A DNA stretch of 64,000 nt from Forficula auricularia (lineage: Eukaryota; Arthropoda; Insecta; Dermaptera; Forficulidae). Each line of letters opens with the position of its first letter. Position 1 is the first letter of the stretch. The notes below the pieces were generated by a model. That model did no database searches and was not told the origin of the DNA. It saw only the letters and a list, made by a program, of their open reading frames with translations. The DNA lies in assembly GCA_024734495.1 (NCBI GenBank), contig JALMQS010000089.1, positions 5,220,420 through 5,284,419 of the forward strand, given 5' to 3'. Both the position numbers and the translations under genes were made by a program. This document shows, piece by piece, positions 21,956-32,002 of this stretch.

Positions 21956-22452
21956 CATGGAATCCCCTACAAGATACAACAACTCGTTTGCTTGAAAATA
22001 ATATTTCCCCATTTTCAAACAGTTCTATTCATGAATAAACAAAAAGATAGAAATTTTTAAGTGAATCCATTACTCTTCCTAATATACAAAATATTGATAT
22101 TACCATTATATATTATTAAACTTTCCTTCAACTAATAAATTCTATCGTAGTATTAAAAAAATTGAAATTAAAATGAATCTGAGCAAAGAACCGTATAACA
22201 AACTTATCAAGATGGTCATCTAAGTTCGAACATGAACAAGAAAAAGAAAATTAGAAGATCGCAAAAAGTAATTTTCAAAAAATGCATCCAAAATACTTCA
22301 CTTATTCTAACTAGGTATGTAAATGAAAAAGCCAGATGGCATGTTTGTCTCTTTGAACAGAATCTATAAGTCGTAAAAAAGTAATTAAATCTTAAATATC
22401 AGTAAATTTTTAGTCAATGTTGGCATCATAATTCAAAACAATGCATTTTTAA

Positions 22453-22860
22453 TACAGGGTGGGGCGCGGTCACTTGTTTATTTTAAAAAATCATAACACA
22501 AAAAATATTGGCAGTATAGATGTAATTCTTTTTTCCGTATACAGGGGTACATTTAAATTTTTATTTCATTAGGTTTTAAAAACGGCATCTCGAAGGTGGC
22601 CGCCGTTCTCGTTAATAAACCGAGATAGCCGAATTTTGAGATTTCTCTCCACTATTTTCAGCATATCTGTCTCTCTCATATTGCCTATGTCGAGGCAATA
22701 GCAGCACGAATATTGTACCTTCAGCTGACCAAGGGTCCTTGGACGATTCGTGTAAACCAAAGATTTAAGGTAGCCCCACAGAAAATAGTCGGAGGGGGCT
22801 AAATCTGGCGATCGCGTTGACCACTGAAGATCGCCCCTAAGAGAGATCTGTAAATCTTCT
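22453..22860 (-). mobile_element. 3'-truncated mariner-like element with terminal TACAGGGTGGGGC
   Basis: The plus-strand left edge TACAGGGTGGGGCGCGGTCA is a Tc1/mariner-type terminus starting with TA. About 115 bp inside begins the stop codon of a transposase fragment on the minus strand. The other terminus is absent. Confidence 0.7.
22569..22832 (-). pseudogene. Mariner-like transposase C-terminus
   Basis: The minus-strand frame runs 87 codons to a TAA. It contains WSTRSPDLAPSDYFLWGYLK, which is the block carrying the third catalytic acidic residue in mariner-family transposases, then VYTNRPRTLGQLK and the C-terminal IVERNLKIRLSRFINENGGH followed by LRDAVFKT. No stop interrupts this part, but sequence upstream of about 22832 is unrelated, so the N-terminal DNA-binding region and first two catalytic residues are missing. 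A remnant with no expected activity. Confidence 0.8.
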
Positions 22861-22864
22861 TATT

Positions 22865-23220
22865 CGATTGAGATTATTTAGATATTATAGATAAATTCAA
22901 TATGAAGACACTCCTTATTCAGATATTTTCAATATATTGTTAAGAGATGATGATTGACAAAAAATATTCATTCAATGGAAAAGTACTCATTTAAATAAAA
23001 ATAAATAGGCATGTCATCATAATTACAATATAAAATGCTATAAATGTTTTTACTATGCATTTATCATTATTATGGTTTATTATTGTTGCAATGAATAAAC
23101 TCTTTCTTTTCTTTACAATATTTTTTTCTTCAATTAATATGTGTCCTACTTTTCATTGTTAAAAAGTTGGTCACCTTATTAATAGAATAATAAATCATTT
23201 ATAACAGGAATAGTATGGAA
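22865..23220. other. AT-rich non-coding DNA
   Basis: No recognisable repeat terminus or coding frame. Confidence 0.3.
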
Positions 23221-23265
23221 TAAAGGAATAAAATTAAAAACATAGAGATTATATTAAATGGGCCA

Positions 23266-23297
23266 GACGTTTCGTCAATTTATTTTGACTTCCTCAG
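23266..23297 (-). ncRNA. Hammerhead-like core with clear stem I
   Basis: Minus strand: ATGGGCCA, CTGAGGA, A, GTCAA, AATAAA, TTGAC, GAAACGTC, TGGCCCAT. The eight bases before box 1 pair perfectly with the eight after GTC, forming stem I around the expected cleavage site. Stem II has five pairs. ACGT in the stem III position is self-complementary. This is the best-formed core in the window. The single extra base after CTGAGGA is the one departure from the classic layout. Confidence 0.65.
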
Positions 23298-23433
23298 TGG
23301 CCCATTTTATCACTCTTTGTCTAAAAAAATGTCCTTATAAGACAAAACATTAATCTTTCTTTAATATATTATTGGTTCAAATTAATTAACAATCTTATAA
23401 ACAACTTTTCTTTAACAATTAAAAAATATTTTT

Positions 23434-24428
23434 TTCTTTACCATACATGGTATGGTCAAGTATTGTATTGAATGAAAAAAGTGGGTTTTTTTTGCTTCTT
23501 TTTTCGAAATATCTCAAAAACGGCTGAAACTATTTTGATTAAAAAAAATTGGGCGAAACCATAGCATTTCGGTCTACTAAAAAGCTCTGATATGTGAACA
23601 TCGAAAAAATTATATTTTTCGAAATAATAACTGTTTTGTCAAAATGTCTGTTAGTTAGTCTGTTAGTACTATATGTTAGTTAGTCTGTGCGTTACCAAAT
23701 TTTTGTGGACGAGCTAGCTCAAAAACTTGTGTGAATATCAAAACCAAATTTCACATGTAGTATTGATGGATTGAGATTAAGAGCTGATTAGATTTTGGTG
23801 CATATCGATCCAAAATTGAGGGGGGGGGGGGGTTAAAATTTAAAATTATAATATTTTCAAACTAAAAAAAACAAGAAAAATGATATATACTATAAAACAG
23901 CTATTCTCAACCGCTGGCCCGGCGGAACACCAGTGGTCCGCAGAGAAATTTTACTAGTCCGCATATATATATATAATTACATATCTTTACATTTAAATAT
24001 TATTGTAAGTAAATGATAATAAAAATGTTACAATTAACTTATATAGTAGTTATTTAATACCTAGTAAAATTTTGTTGTTAAAAAAATATCACTGGTCCGC
24101 GAATTTTTTTTACATATTTTACTGGTCCGCGGGCCAAAAAAGGTTGAGAAACGTTACTATAAAATAAACCTATAATAACGAAAATAAATTTTTGGCGCCA
24201 AAATTAGGGGGGGCTGGGTCAAAATTTAAAAATCTAGGCCATTTGAGCAAACTCAACCAAGATAATCAGTGAACCCCCAGAACACTAAAAATGCAAAAAC
24301 TAACCGCCCAAAATGTGTTCGTGGGGGAGGGGAGGTCAAAAAATGAAATCTAGGCTCTTGTACCAAACTCAACCAGAAGTATATGGTAAAGTCAAGTGGA
24401 TGGCGACATCAGAACGTGTCAATTTATT
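23434..24428 (-). mobile_element. TACTTTACC-family element
   Basis: It starts CTTTACCATACATGGTATGG and TCAAGTATTG, continues through ATCTCAAAAACGGCTGAAAC and GACGAGCTAGCTCAAAAACT, holds two copies of the CAAACTCAACCA module, and ends GGTAAAGTCAAGTGGATGGC...TTATTT. No protein is encoded. A hAT-type MITE (23898-24156) is inserted in it. Confidence 0.7.
23898..24156. mobile_element. hAT-type MITE, 259 bp, perfect 8-bp target duplication
   Basis: Left end CAGCTATTCTCAACCGCTGG, right end GGGCCAAAAAAGGTTGAGAA then ACGTTA. Both sides are flanked by CTATAAAA (23890-23897 and 24157-24164). TCTCAACC ends and 8-bp duplications are hAT hallmarks. The interior is A/T rich with several CTGGTCCGC motifs. 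Confidence 0.85.
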
Positions 24429-24669
24429 TTGTCGTTGTTTTTATACAGAAATAGCAAGTGTAAAATAAATAAAAAAATATTTTTTTTAATTGTTAAATAA
24501 AAGTCGCTTACAAGATTGTAAATTAATTTGACCCAAGAATATGTAATAAAAAAGATAAATGATGTTGTGTCTTATAGTGAAATTGTTTTTTGACAAAGAG
24601 TGATAAAATGGGCCACTGAGGAAGTCAAAATAAATTGATGAAAAGTTTATTATTCTTTCTTTTGCTTAA

Positions 24670-25420
24670 AATATAATACAGGTGGTATATATATTATTTT
24701 TTATTGTCATATAGAGATTTTTCGACATTTAAATGTGTCGTTTTTTAATTTTAATTTTTATCTTATCAGTGGTATCTGAATCCAGCACAGCGAGACACAC
24801 ATACAGACACACAGACAGAAAAAATCATGGCTGAAAATGATTTATCTCCACGTTCCAAACATTTTTCGAAACAATGAGCAAAAAAAAATGAAAATTTTTG
24901 TATAAATTCATTACTAGACTGGCCCGGCAGGCAGCGGGCGTACAGAGTAGGTAATAGGGCTCGAAAGACCAATATGGCTGCCACTCACTGATGTTTAATT
25001 TCAAAGAATTCTTTTTCTTTTTCTTTTTTAATCGAAAATCTCCAGTGAATTAACTATTATTATTTCTCGTTTTAATTGATTTATAATCCACACTAGGGAA
25101 ATTTATTCCGAAAAAATCCCCGTTACCTTAAAATGTATGTTTATTTAAATTTTTCTCTCTTTTTAATCTTATTTAATTTCTAATCTTTTACATTTATCTA
25201 TTTGGTTTTAATTTCCTTTTGTGAATAAATGGGCCATTTTTCCAGAGGGCGCCGTTGATATTTTTATTCACTATGTATATTTTTTAGAAGCTAAAAATAT
25301 TTAAAATTGACATATTATACTGAATTTTTTTAATTATAAATGTAAGTAAGAACACTCCCTGGTTCGAAAGAACGGAAATTTCGCAATATTTTTAAAACAA
25401 CAAGCAGGACGATTATTATC
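24670..25420. other. Non-coding stretch, degenerate repeats
   Basis: Mostly A/T rich. A short segment at 24775-24960 is less A/T rich and carries ACACACATACAGACACACAG, but no frame with a known motif. Nothing else recognised. Confidence 0.3.
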
Positions 25421-26720
25421 AACACCAGCTACGAAACCCGCCTTCGGCGGGCATCTTCCTGGCCATATGGCTACGCTACCTGGATTCCGAATTTTAAAAT
25501 AATAAATTAAATTTCCTAATTTAAATTTGTAATTAACTATTAGTAGGTTTTAAATTAAAAATAAGCTGACGTGTTCCGATGTGGCCATCCACTTAACTTT
25601 ACCATACAACCTGGCCCCTCTCTTATATTTAATAAAATTATTTATATTTCTGTAGGGGAGGGGGGTTAGTTTTTCCATTTTTAGACTCCTGGTGGCTCAC
25701 TAATTATGTATACAAAATTTGGTTGAGTTTGGTACAAGGGCCTAGATTTTCATTTTTTGACCCTACACCCCCCACCACATTTTTGGCAGTTAGTTTTTGC
25801 ATTTTTAGACTTCTGGGGTCCCACTGATTATGTATACAAAATTTGGTTGAGTTTGCTCAAATAGCCTAGATTTTTAATTTTTAACCCCCTTCCACCCCCT
25901 TAATTTTGGGTCGATATGCACCAAAATCTAATCAGCTCTTAATCTCAATGGACCAAAACTACGTGGTTTCGATATTCACACTAGTTTTTGAGCTAGCTCG
26001 TCCACAAAAATTTGGTGTGGTGGTGCACAGACAAACTAACAGACAAACAACCAGACTAACAGACATTTTGACAAAACAATTATTATCTCAAAAAATATAA
26101 TTTTTTCGATGTTCACTTATTAGAGCATTTTTGTAGAGCGTTCACTTGAAGCACTTTTTTGTTAAAACTCTTAGATTTATAGATATCCAGCATTATCCAT
26201 GACAGAAAATGATCCATTTTTTCAAAAAATCAAAGTTTTCCTAAAACCACTAATCCTAGAAACTTGATTTCTATATCATTCTCTATGAAATTTTATTGTC
26301 TTGAGCGTTTATTTGGACCAATTTTTTTGACAAAAGTCTTAGATTTATAGATATCTAGCATTTTCCATGACATGATATCATCCTAATTCTCAAAAGTGTT
26401 ATGGAAACCGCCAAAAAATGAGATTTTTTTTAACTTTCTTTGGATTTTTGACAATGTTCCGTCACGAAATTTTATTAGCAAACCACAGATTCGGATTCAG
26501 CACACCCAAAAACATAAAGAGTCGAAGAAATTACAACTATCCTTAAACTTTCCGGGTAAAAATACAATTTAATGTAATATTTGTTTTAATAAAAAAAAAA
26601 TTCCCACTAAATATTTTGTTTTGTGGATTAACCCCCTCCCCCTCATGAAGATTTTCTGGCTACGCCACTGCATATATATATGCGTTTATTCTTGGTAAAC
26701 TGGATACTAACTAAAAATGT

Positions 26721-26951
26721 ATACTAGAAAATCATATGATGGTGTCATCTATTAAATCAGATGGAATGGAATATTCGTGTACATATGTCAGAGAGGTTCG
26801 CATCCTGCAGGTGAGCCAGATGGCCCGGATTGCTGTTACTGGCACTCGGGTTCGATTCCCGAGGGGGTGAAAAACAACCCCCTGACATATAATTAAAAAT
26901 ATTCCATTCCATCGGATTTAATAGATGACACCATCTTACGATTTTCTAGTA
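26721..26951. mobile_element. Foldback element with tRNA-like loop, full copy
   Basis: Inverted arms of about 60-70 bp run from TACTAGAAAATC through GGTGTCATCTATTAAATC and GATGGAATGGAATATT, mirrored on the right with few mismatches. The loop is a tRNA-like core (26789-26885). Shorter relatives without the core lie at 33935-34080 and 38490-38630; half copies at 34310-34460 and 40020-40080. Confidence 0.8.
26789..26885 (+). ncRNA. tRNA-like core with perfect B box and T arm
   Basis: GTCAG...CTGAC closes the structure. GGTGAGCCAGATGGCCCGG gives a partial A box. CTCGGGTTCGATTCCCGAG (26845-26863) is a perfect T-arm hairpin containing the B box GGTTCGATTCC. The spacing fits a pol III type 2 promoter. 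The closing stem belongs to the foldback, so this is probably not a functional tRNA gene. Confidence 0.6.
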
Positions 26952-27104
26952 AATTTGAAGCGAAATGCCATGGTTTTGCTCAATTTTTTTGATCAAAATA
27001 GTTTCAGCCGTTTTTGAGATATTTCGAAAAAAAGAAGGAAAAAAAACACTTTTTTGATGCACGATTTCAATACTTGACCATACCCTGTATGGTAAAGTAA
27101 AAAA

Positions 27105-27895
27105 TACAAATCTTTATAAAACAATCTTGTAACGATTTATTTAGAAACCAGACGTTTCGGGAGAAATTCCCCCTTTATCAATAGAAATTTTTTGAAAAAT
27201 TTGAAAAAAAAAAAGTTGTTCTCACTAATATTTCGAAAACAACCCTAAGAAATTAAATATTTTGATAACAGGTAATTGTATAAATTGTCCTGGTGACCTG
27301 GAGATCCTCTTTTTAAATCAAAATAATTTAGTTTATAAAATTGATTGCTTAAATTGTGACGGAACATATATAGGACAGACTAAGCAATACTTAAAATCTC
27401 GGATTTACGAGCATGAGTATTCAATTAGAATGAAAAATTCCGAATGTACAATGCTGGCTAACCATTCTACTAACCTTAAACACAATTTTGAATTTTCTAA
27501 TTCCAAAATTTTAGATAAAGAATATAATTTAGAAAAAGGATTAATCTTAGAAATGATCGAAATTTTAAATAACAAAAATTCGATTAATAAAAGGTTAGAT
27601 TTGGATTGTTTTTCGAATGTTTATAAAACATCTTTAGAGAAAAATAATTTTTCATAAATATTTATATTTCTTATTTGAATTAAAGGTACCTAATCTGATC
27701 ACTAGGACAATTTGTACAATTGCCTGTTATCAAAATATTTAATTTCTTAGGGTTGTTTTCGAAATATTAGCGAAAACAACTTTTTCTTTTTTCAAATTTT
27801 TCAAAAAATTTCTATCGATAAAGGGGGAAGTTCTCCCGAAACGTTTGGTTTCTAAATAAATCGTTACAAGATTGTTTTATAAAGATGTGTATTTT
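27105..27895. repeat. Penelope-like GIY-YIG fragment between about 180-bp inverted arms
   Basis: The left arm (27105-27290) and right arm (27697-27895) are nearly exact reverse complements: AATCTTTATAAAACAATCTT, GTAACGATTTATTTAGAAAC, CGTTTCGGGAGAA and AAATTTTTTGAAAAATTTGA, through to GGTAATTGTATAAATTGTCC. The arms include the first codons of the domain, so the right side carries an inverted partial second copy. Each arm holds a hammerhead-like core (27151-27182 minus; 27814-27846 plus). Confidence 0.8.
27216..27657 (+). pseudogene. GIY-YIG endonuclease domain, Penelope-like retroelement
   Basis: Open from a stop just before 27216 to a TAA at 27657, about 146 codons, with no ATG at its beginning. 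A Cys pair (NCINCPGD) precedes NNLVYKIDCLNCDGTYIGQT, which carries the GIY-YIG signature as VYK...TYIG with the CLNC pair found in Penelope-like versions. Downstream are KSRIYEHE (the conserved Arg region) and MLANHSTNLKHNFEFSNSKI, then LEKGLILEMIEI. The domain looks complete and uninterrupted, but the reverse transcriptase is missing. The known role of the domain is to nick DNA for target-primed insertion. Here it is a 5'-truncated copy. Confidence 0.8.
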
Positions 27896-28024
27896 TTTTA
27901 TTATATTAAAAAACAATCAATAATCAATTTTTCTTTCAATATATTAAGAATAGTTATCAACCAAGTCTGTAATTTATTAAAACATTTGATTATTCTAAAA
28001 TATAACTAACTGTTTATATATATT

Positions 28025-28260
28025 AAGATAAAAGTAAATAAATATTATATGCAATATTCATTTACTATGAGTTAAGATTTCTAGGTCACTTGTTTCACAT
28101 TAAAATTAAAAAAATAAAAGATGTAAATTTTTTATTTTTTTAATTTTAATGTGAAACAAGTGACCTAGAAATCTTAACTCATAGTAAATGAATATTGCAT
28201 ATAATATTTATTTACTTTTATCTTTAGTAAAGATGTTTCTCCTTGCACCAACATCACAAT
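28025..28260. repeat. Palindrome with about 85-bp near-perfect arms
   Basis: TAAATATTATATGCAATATT, CATTTACTATGAGTTAAGAT, TTCTAGGTCACTTGTTTCAC and ATTAAAATTAAAAAAATAAA are returned in reverse after a loop of a few bases. The right side extends into GATGTTTCTCCTTGCACCAA, the recurrent tail. A half copy is at 20217-20365. Confidence 0.8.
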
Positions 28261-28830
28261 CTCTATTATGTTTTATATACACTGGTATTATTTCTTATTT
28301 GAAGTTTATAAGGAGAGATATAGTGAATTTGTGAAATTTGTTCATAGTTTTCAGTTTAACTACTTCTAAACGCCGAGAGATACAAAACTTAAATAATAGC
28401 CGCATTGGGGCTCTTATCATACCATCATTTTAAAGTAAATTAAATTAAAAAAAATTTGTCTAATTCAAAAAAATGGAAAGCGAGTCGATTTTCTCTGAGC
28501 TCAGAATTAGTTAATAAAATATTGTCTAAAAAATTAAATATATATATATTTATTTATTTATTATCTATGGTCTTGTCAGAGTTCAAAAATATATAAAACC
28601 AATGTTAGTCCTTTAGACTATCTTAAGACTTCAACCTGCACTTGAAAACGACTGCGTAAATAGGGATCTAAACGTTGTGCATTTATATGAGCTTATCTCA
28701 TTAAAATGAATAATTTAATTGACTTGAGTCGAAACATCTTTCCTGTTAAAGTACGCAATGGTGTATATATGTGCACTTAAGAAATAACACCCAATACCTA
28801 TATATAGTGTGAAATATCCTAGATAATAAC

Positions 28831-29957
28831 TAGAAGCCGGATTCCTATGCAATTGCATATTTTGCTTGCCGCCACATACGAGCCAGGGAATCAATTATCT
28901 ATTCGAATCATACATCTAGGATACTGTGGGTTAAAATTTTTACTGCATATTTTTGCATATTTGAGTGATATTGCATAAAATTGCATATTTGAAGAATATT
29001 GCATAAAATTGCATATTTGAAGAATGTTGCATAAAATTGCATATTTGAAGGATTTTTTTGTCAATTATTGCCTATTTTGAGCCAAATACGGATTTTCTAA
29101 AAGTAAATTAATGAGATAGAATGAAAAAAAAAATGAAGAAATATATTTATCAAGTTCCTTCAAATTTGCCCCCATTACATCTGAGGATGTAGAGAGCTCC
29201 ATTTCATCGTATAAATCAATTTTAAGTGACCGTAGACATAATAACCTGAAGATAATTTAGAAAAATACTTGTAAACATAAATTATTCACAATTAAAATCA
29301 AATTTTAATTATTTTTGAGATCCTTTGTTAATTAATTAATCATTTCTTTATTTTTTTAATAGCCTTCGAGAACTATAGCCCATTTTTGCCATTGAGTGTT
29401 CGTATGAATGTGTCAAAGTCTCTGTAAATTAATAAAATTATAGCCGGACAAATATTTGCATTATTTTATTAGTTTATTATTTGTACGTCAATAAGAAAAG
29501 GTTGTTAATATAAAAAAATAAAAGCAATACAATACAATCTTGTCTGTGAAATAAAACTACCCCCCCCCCCGTATTTTTTCGATCACATTTTTTGAAACAT
29601 TATTATATTTATTATGTTGATTTTATTCAAGAACACCTATTATTTCTTTGAGTTTAAATATTTTTTAATATATTAAATATAATGAGAATTTTGTGAAATT
29701 TTTTACTCAATAAAAGTACATATTTGACAATTGGTGTCTATAGCTTACTTTATCATTTTATTTCTTTCATAGCACTCCTTCAAAAATAAAGTCTTTTTGT
29801 CTTCAATTTTAATTTTTTAGTGCATAAAAAAATTTATTTTGGCAATTTGTACTACATATATTTGCATATTTCAACGTATTCTGCATATTACTTGCATATT
29901 TTAGCCTTTTTAACTGCATATTTTGGCAGTTTTTACTGCATAAAAATCCGGTCTCTA
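28831..29957. mobile_element. hAT-type element, 1127 bp, perfect 8-bp target duplication
   Basis: Flanked by ATAATAAC at 28823-28830 and 29958-29965. Left end TAGAAGCCGGATTCCTATGC, right end inverted TAGAGACCGGATTTTTATGC. The interior has many TTGCATATTTTG motifs near both ends. There is no transposase frame, so it is non-autonomous. Confidence 0.85.
28953..29051. repeat. 28-bp tandem repeat inside the hAT element
   Basis: Three and a half units of TTGCATATTTGAAGAATATT plus GCATAAAA, with one or two substitutions. Subterminal repeats of this type often bind hAT transposase. That role is inferred here. Confidence 0.8.
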
Positions 29958-29965
29958 ATAATAAC

Positions 29966-30770
29966 TAATGATTGTAACTAAAGTCGAATATTATTAATAA
30001 AACATGATCTAAAAGTGATTAATTAATTAAGTTAAAATGAATATTGAAAGAAGGTAATGTCTACTTGGGATGTTGGCACTTCATTTTGATTATATAATGA
30101 TAATTAAGTTAATTAGTGAAAGAAATGACTAATGAACAAAGAATCAAAATCTCTTCTTCTCTCTGAAAAGGCAGCGAGATCTTATAATGTTTTCTCTTTA
30201 GAACATTAATAATATCATTATAAGAATTTTTAATATCAATATTGTTTCAGAAAATAAATATTAAGTAGGGAGTCGGAGAGGAAACATCCTAATTTGAAAC
30301 ACTTATACTGAATGTAACAAACAACCAAGACAATTTTGTTAGGTGGTAAATGGTAGCTGAACTGTGGAAATTTATGTTGTGTAATAGTGAGAATTTAATT
30401 AAAATTAATTAATTAATTTAAATTTCTTCCGAAATCAACTGTCCACGATGTGCTACACAAGCGCCTAAAGCTTTATGCATACAAATTGAAATTGTTACAA
30501 TACATGAAGTGAGACCAGGCGATAAACCAACGATAAGCAACGTTTTCCGAACACATTCTTCAGCGCATCGAGATAGACAACAACTTTTTGGCCACCCTCT
30601 CTCCTCCTCCATCTCCAACCACTCTCCACCCCACAAACCCCGTCCTCTGAACCCTCCCCTTCCTCCATTTTCGACCGCTCTCCACCCCACCTAAAAGACG
30701 AACACAAAGACAGACAAACACACAGACACATATTAATTTTTAGATTTAAGATTTCCCGAGCACTATCAGC
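29966..30770. other. Non-coding stretch, no gene seen
   Basis: Contains a CT-rich segment (30595-30700) that opens short frames on both strands with low-complexity Ser/Pro/Gly composition. No motif supports a gene. Confidence 0.35.
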
Positions 30771-30774
30771 CAGT

Positions 30775-30970
30775 CGCGTAAATAGGGTCCGCCGAGGGGT
30801 GAACCGCGATTGGAATAAAGTGTACACCGTCTTTTAAATTATTTGGAATTACTTTGGAATTCATTAGATAATCTATTGTCATCTATTATCTTCTACTTGG
30901 AAAGTGGAAGTGGAAGTAGGTGTACATGTTTTAGGTAGCGGTTCACCCTTCGGGGTCCGCAAAACCCTGG
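30775..30970. repeat. Inverted-repeat element with GGTGAACCGC ends
   Basis: GGTCCGCCGAGGGGTGAACC at the left is matched by inverted GGTTCACCCTTCGGGGTCC at the right, around 130 bp of unrelated sequence. Looks like a small MITE; the boundaries and duplication are uncertain. Confidence 0.5.
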
Positions 30971-31198
30971 GGAGGAGGGGCGCGCAGTTAATGAGACACA
31001 ACACAATTTGCCATGAAAAAACAGTAAAAACTAATTTAAATAAATAATGGATGCAAAGATTTAAACATTTTATTTTGAGTTTCTTTTTTTGAAAAAAGAT
31101 GGAATTACATCAAAAATCAACCCAGAATTATAATATTAATAAATGAATTTAATTTAAGGACCAATCATAGATTTTAGAGAAAATAGTTTTACATTGCA

Positions 31199-31280
31199 CA
31201 TCAGAGAGGTTCGTCCCCTTAGGAATCGAACCCAAGCGCTACTAGGTTGCCAAATCTTTAAGACAAACATCTCTCTAACA
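31199..31280 (-). ncRNA. tRNA-like core, related to 17617-17705
   Basis: On the minus strand, GAGAGATGTTTGTCTTAAAG, then GGTTCGATTCC (B box, 31222-31232), then GGGGACGAACCTCTC. The closing stem GAGAG...CTCTC survives. Sequence to its right (TTTTTCACTCCTTTCAACTA) aligns with the flank of the 17.6-kb copy, so they belong to the same foldback family. Confidence 0.5.
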
Positions 31281-31422
31281 TGCAACATATATAAGAAATT
31301 TAGCTAAAGATTTTTCACTCCTTTCAACTAGAAGGGAAAAGCAAAAATCAGGCTAAATTGAAAAAAAGTTTTCAGTGGGGGAGCCCTTTAATTACTCGTA
31401 TAGAACAGAGACCAAAATAAAA

Positions 31423-32002
31423 CCCAAATGCAACTTTTTGATTGGTTGAATTATAGTCATTATATAGTTTTAATTAGTTTGAATTACCGTTTCTAAACGG
31501 TAGTTATGTCTCGTTTTTTTCCGTTTTGCAACTGTTGTATTATCGTTAAATTATAGTCGCAACGATTATAATGCAACCATTACAAAAAGGTTGTCACCAA
31601 CATTCCCGTCACCGATTTGCAACTGTTTATTTATAATTAAATATTTCTTTGATTTGATTAATATAATGAATAATTACACAATTCTTTAATAAAGAACAAT
31701 ATTATATGTATATATAATGTTGATTATTGTTTTTTATTAAAGAATTGTGTAATTATTCATTATATTAATCAAATCAAAGAAATATTTAATTATAAATAAA
31801 CAGTTGCAAATCGGTGACAAAAATGTTGGTGACAACCTTTTTATAATGGTTGTATTATAATCTTTGCGACTATAATTTAACGATAATACAACAGTTGCAA
31901 AGGAAAAAGACGAGACATAACTACCGTTTAGAAACCGTAATTCAATCTAATTAAAACTATATAATGACTATAATTCAACCAATCAAAAAAGTTGCATTTG
32001 GG
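31423..32002. mobile_element. Long palindrome (580 bp) with about 280-bp arms
   Basis: It begins CCCAAATGCAACTTTTTGAT and ends with its inverse. Nearly the entire length folds on itself: GTTGAATTATAGTCATTATA, ACGGTAGTTATGTCTCG, GATTTGCAACTGTTTATTTA and CAAATCAAAGAAATATTTAA are all mirrored with only scattered differences. The central loop is about 30 bp of TATATGTATATAATG. Its form is a foldback element or a tail-to-tail inverted duplication. A transcript would make a very long hairpin. Confidence 0.8.

Larger units (their letters stand above)
23225..24660. repeat. Inverted pair of Penelope-type ends split by a nested insertion
   Basis: Left end (minus-strand core at 23266-23297) and right end (plus-strand core at 24615-24645) share ATGGGCCACTGAGGAAGTCA, CAAAGAGTGATAAAATGG and adjacent sequence in inverted orientation. 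Between them lies a TACTTTACC-family element (23434-24428). The same arrangement occurs at 49700-50640. Confidence 0.65.
25560..27101 (+). mobile_element. TACTTTACC-family element, long copy
   Basis: End 1 is AATAAGCTGACGTGTT then GATGTGGCCATCCACTT and ACTTTACCATACAACCTGG. End 2 is TACTTGACCATACCCTGTAT then GGTAAAGTAA. ACTTTACCATACA is shared by both ends in inverted orientation. Inside are two units of the CCCACTGATTATGTATAC module and, at 26130-26400, two diverged copies of TTAGATTTATAGATATC(C/T)AGCATT. A tRNA-like foldback (26721-26951) is nested near the right end. No transposase frame. Confidence 0.7.

Noticed and set aside
26789..26885. Calling the tRNA-like core a functional tRNA gene
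   Set aside because: T arm and B box are good, but acceptor and anticodon arms are not cloverleaf-like and the ends belong to the foldback stem.
30418..30827. Overlapping 90- and 110-codon frames on the minus strand and a 61-codon frame on the plus strand
   Set aside because: They overlap on a CT/GA-rich low-complexity segment, disagree on frame and strand, and contain no known motif.
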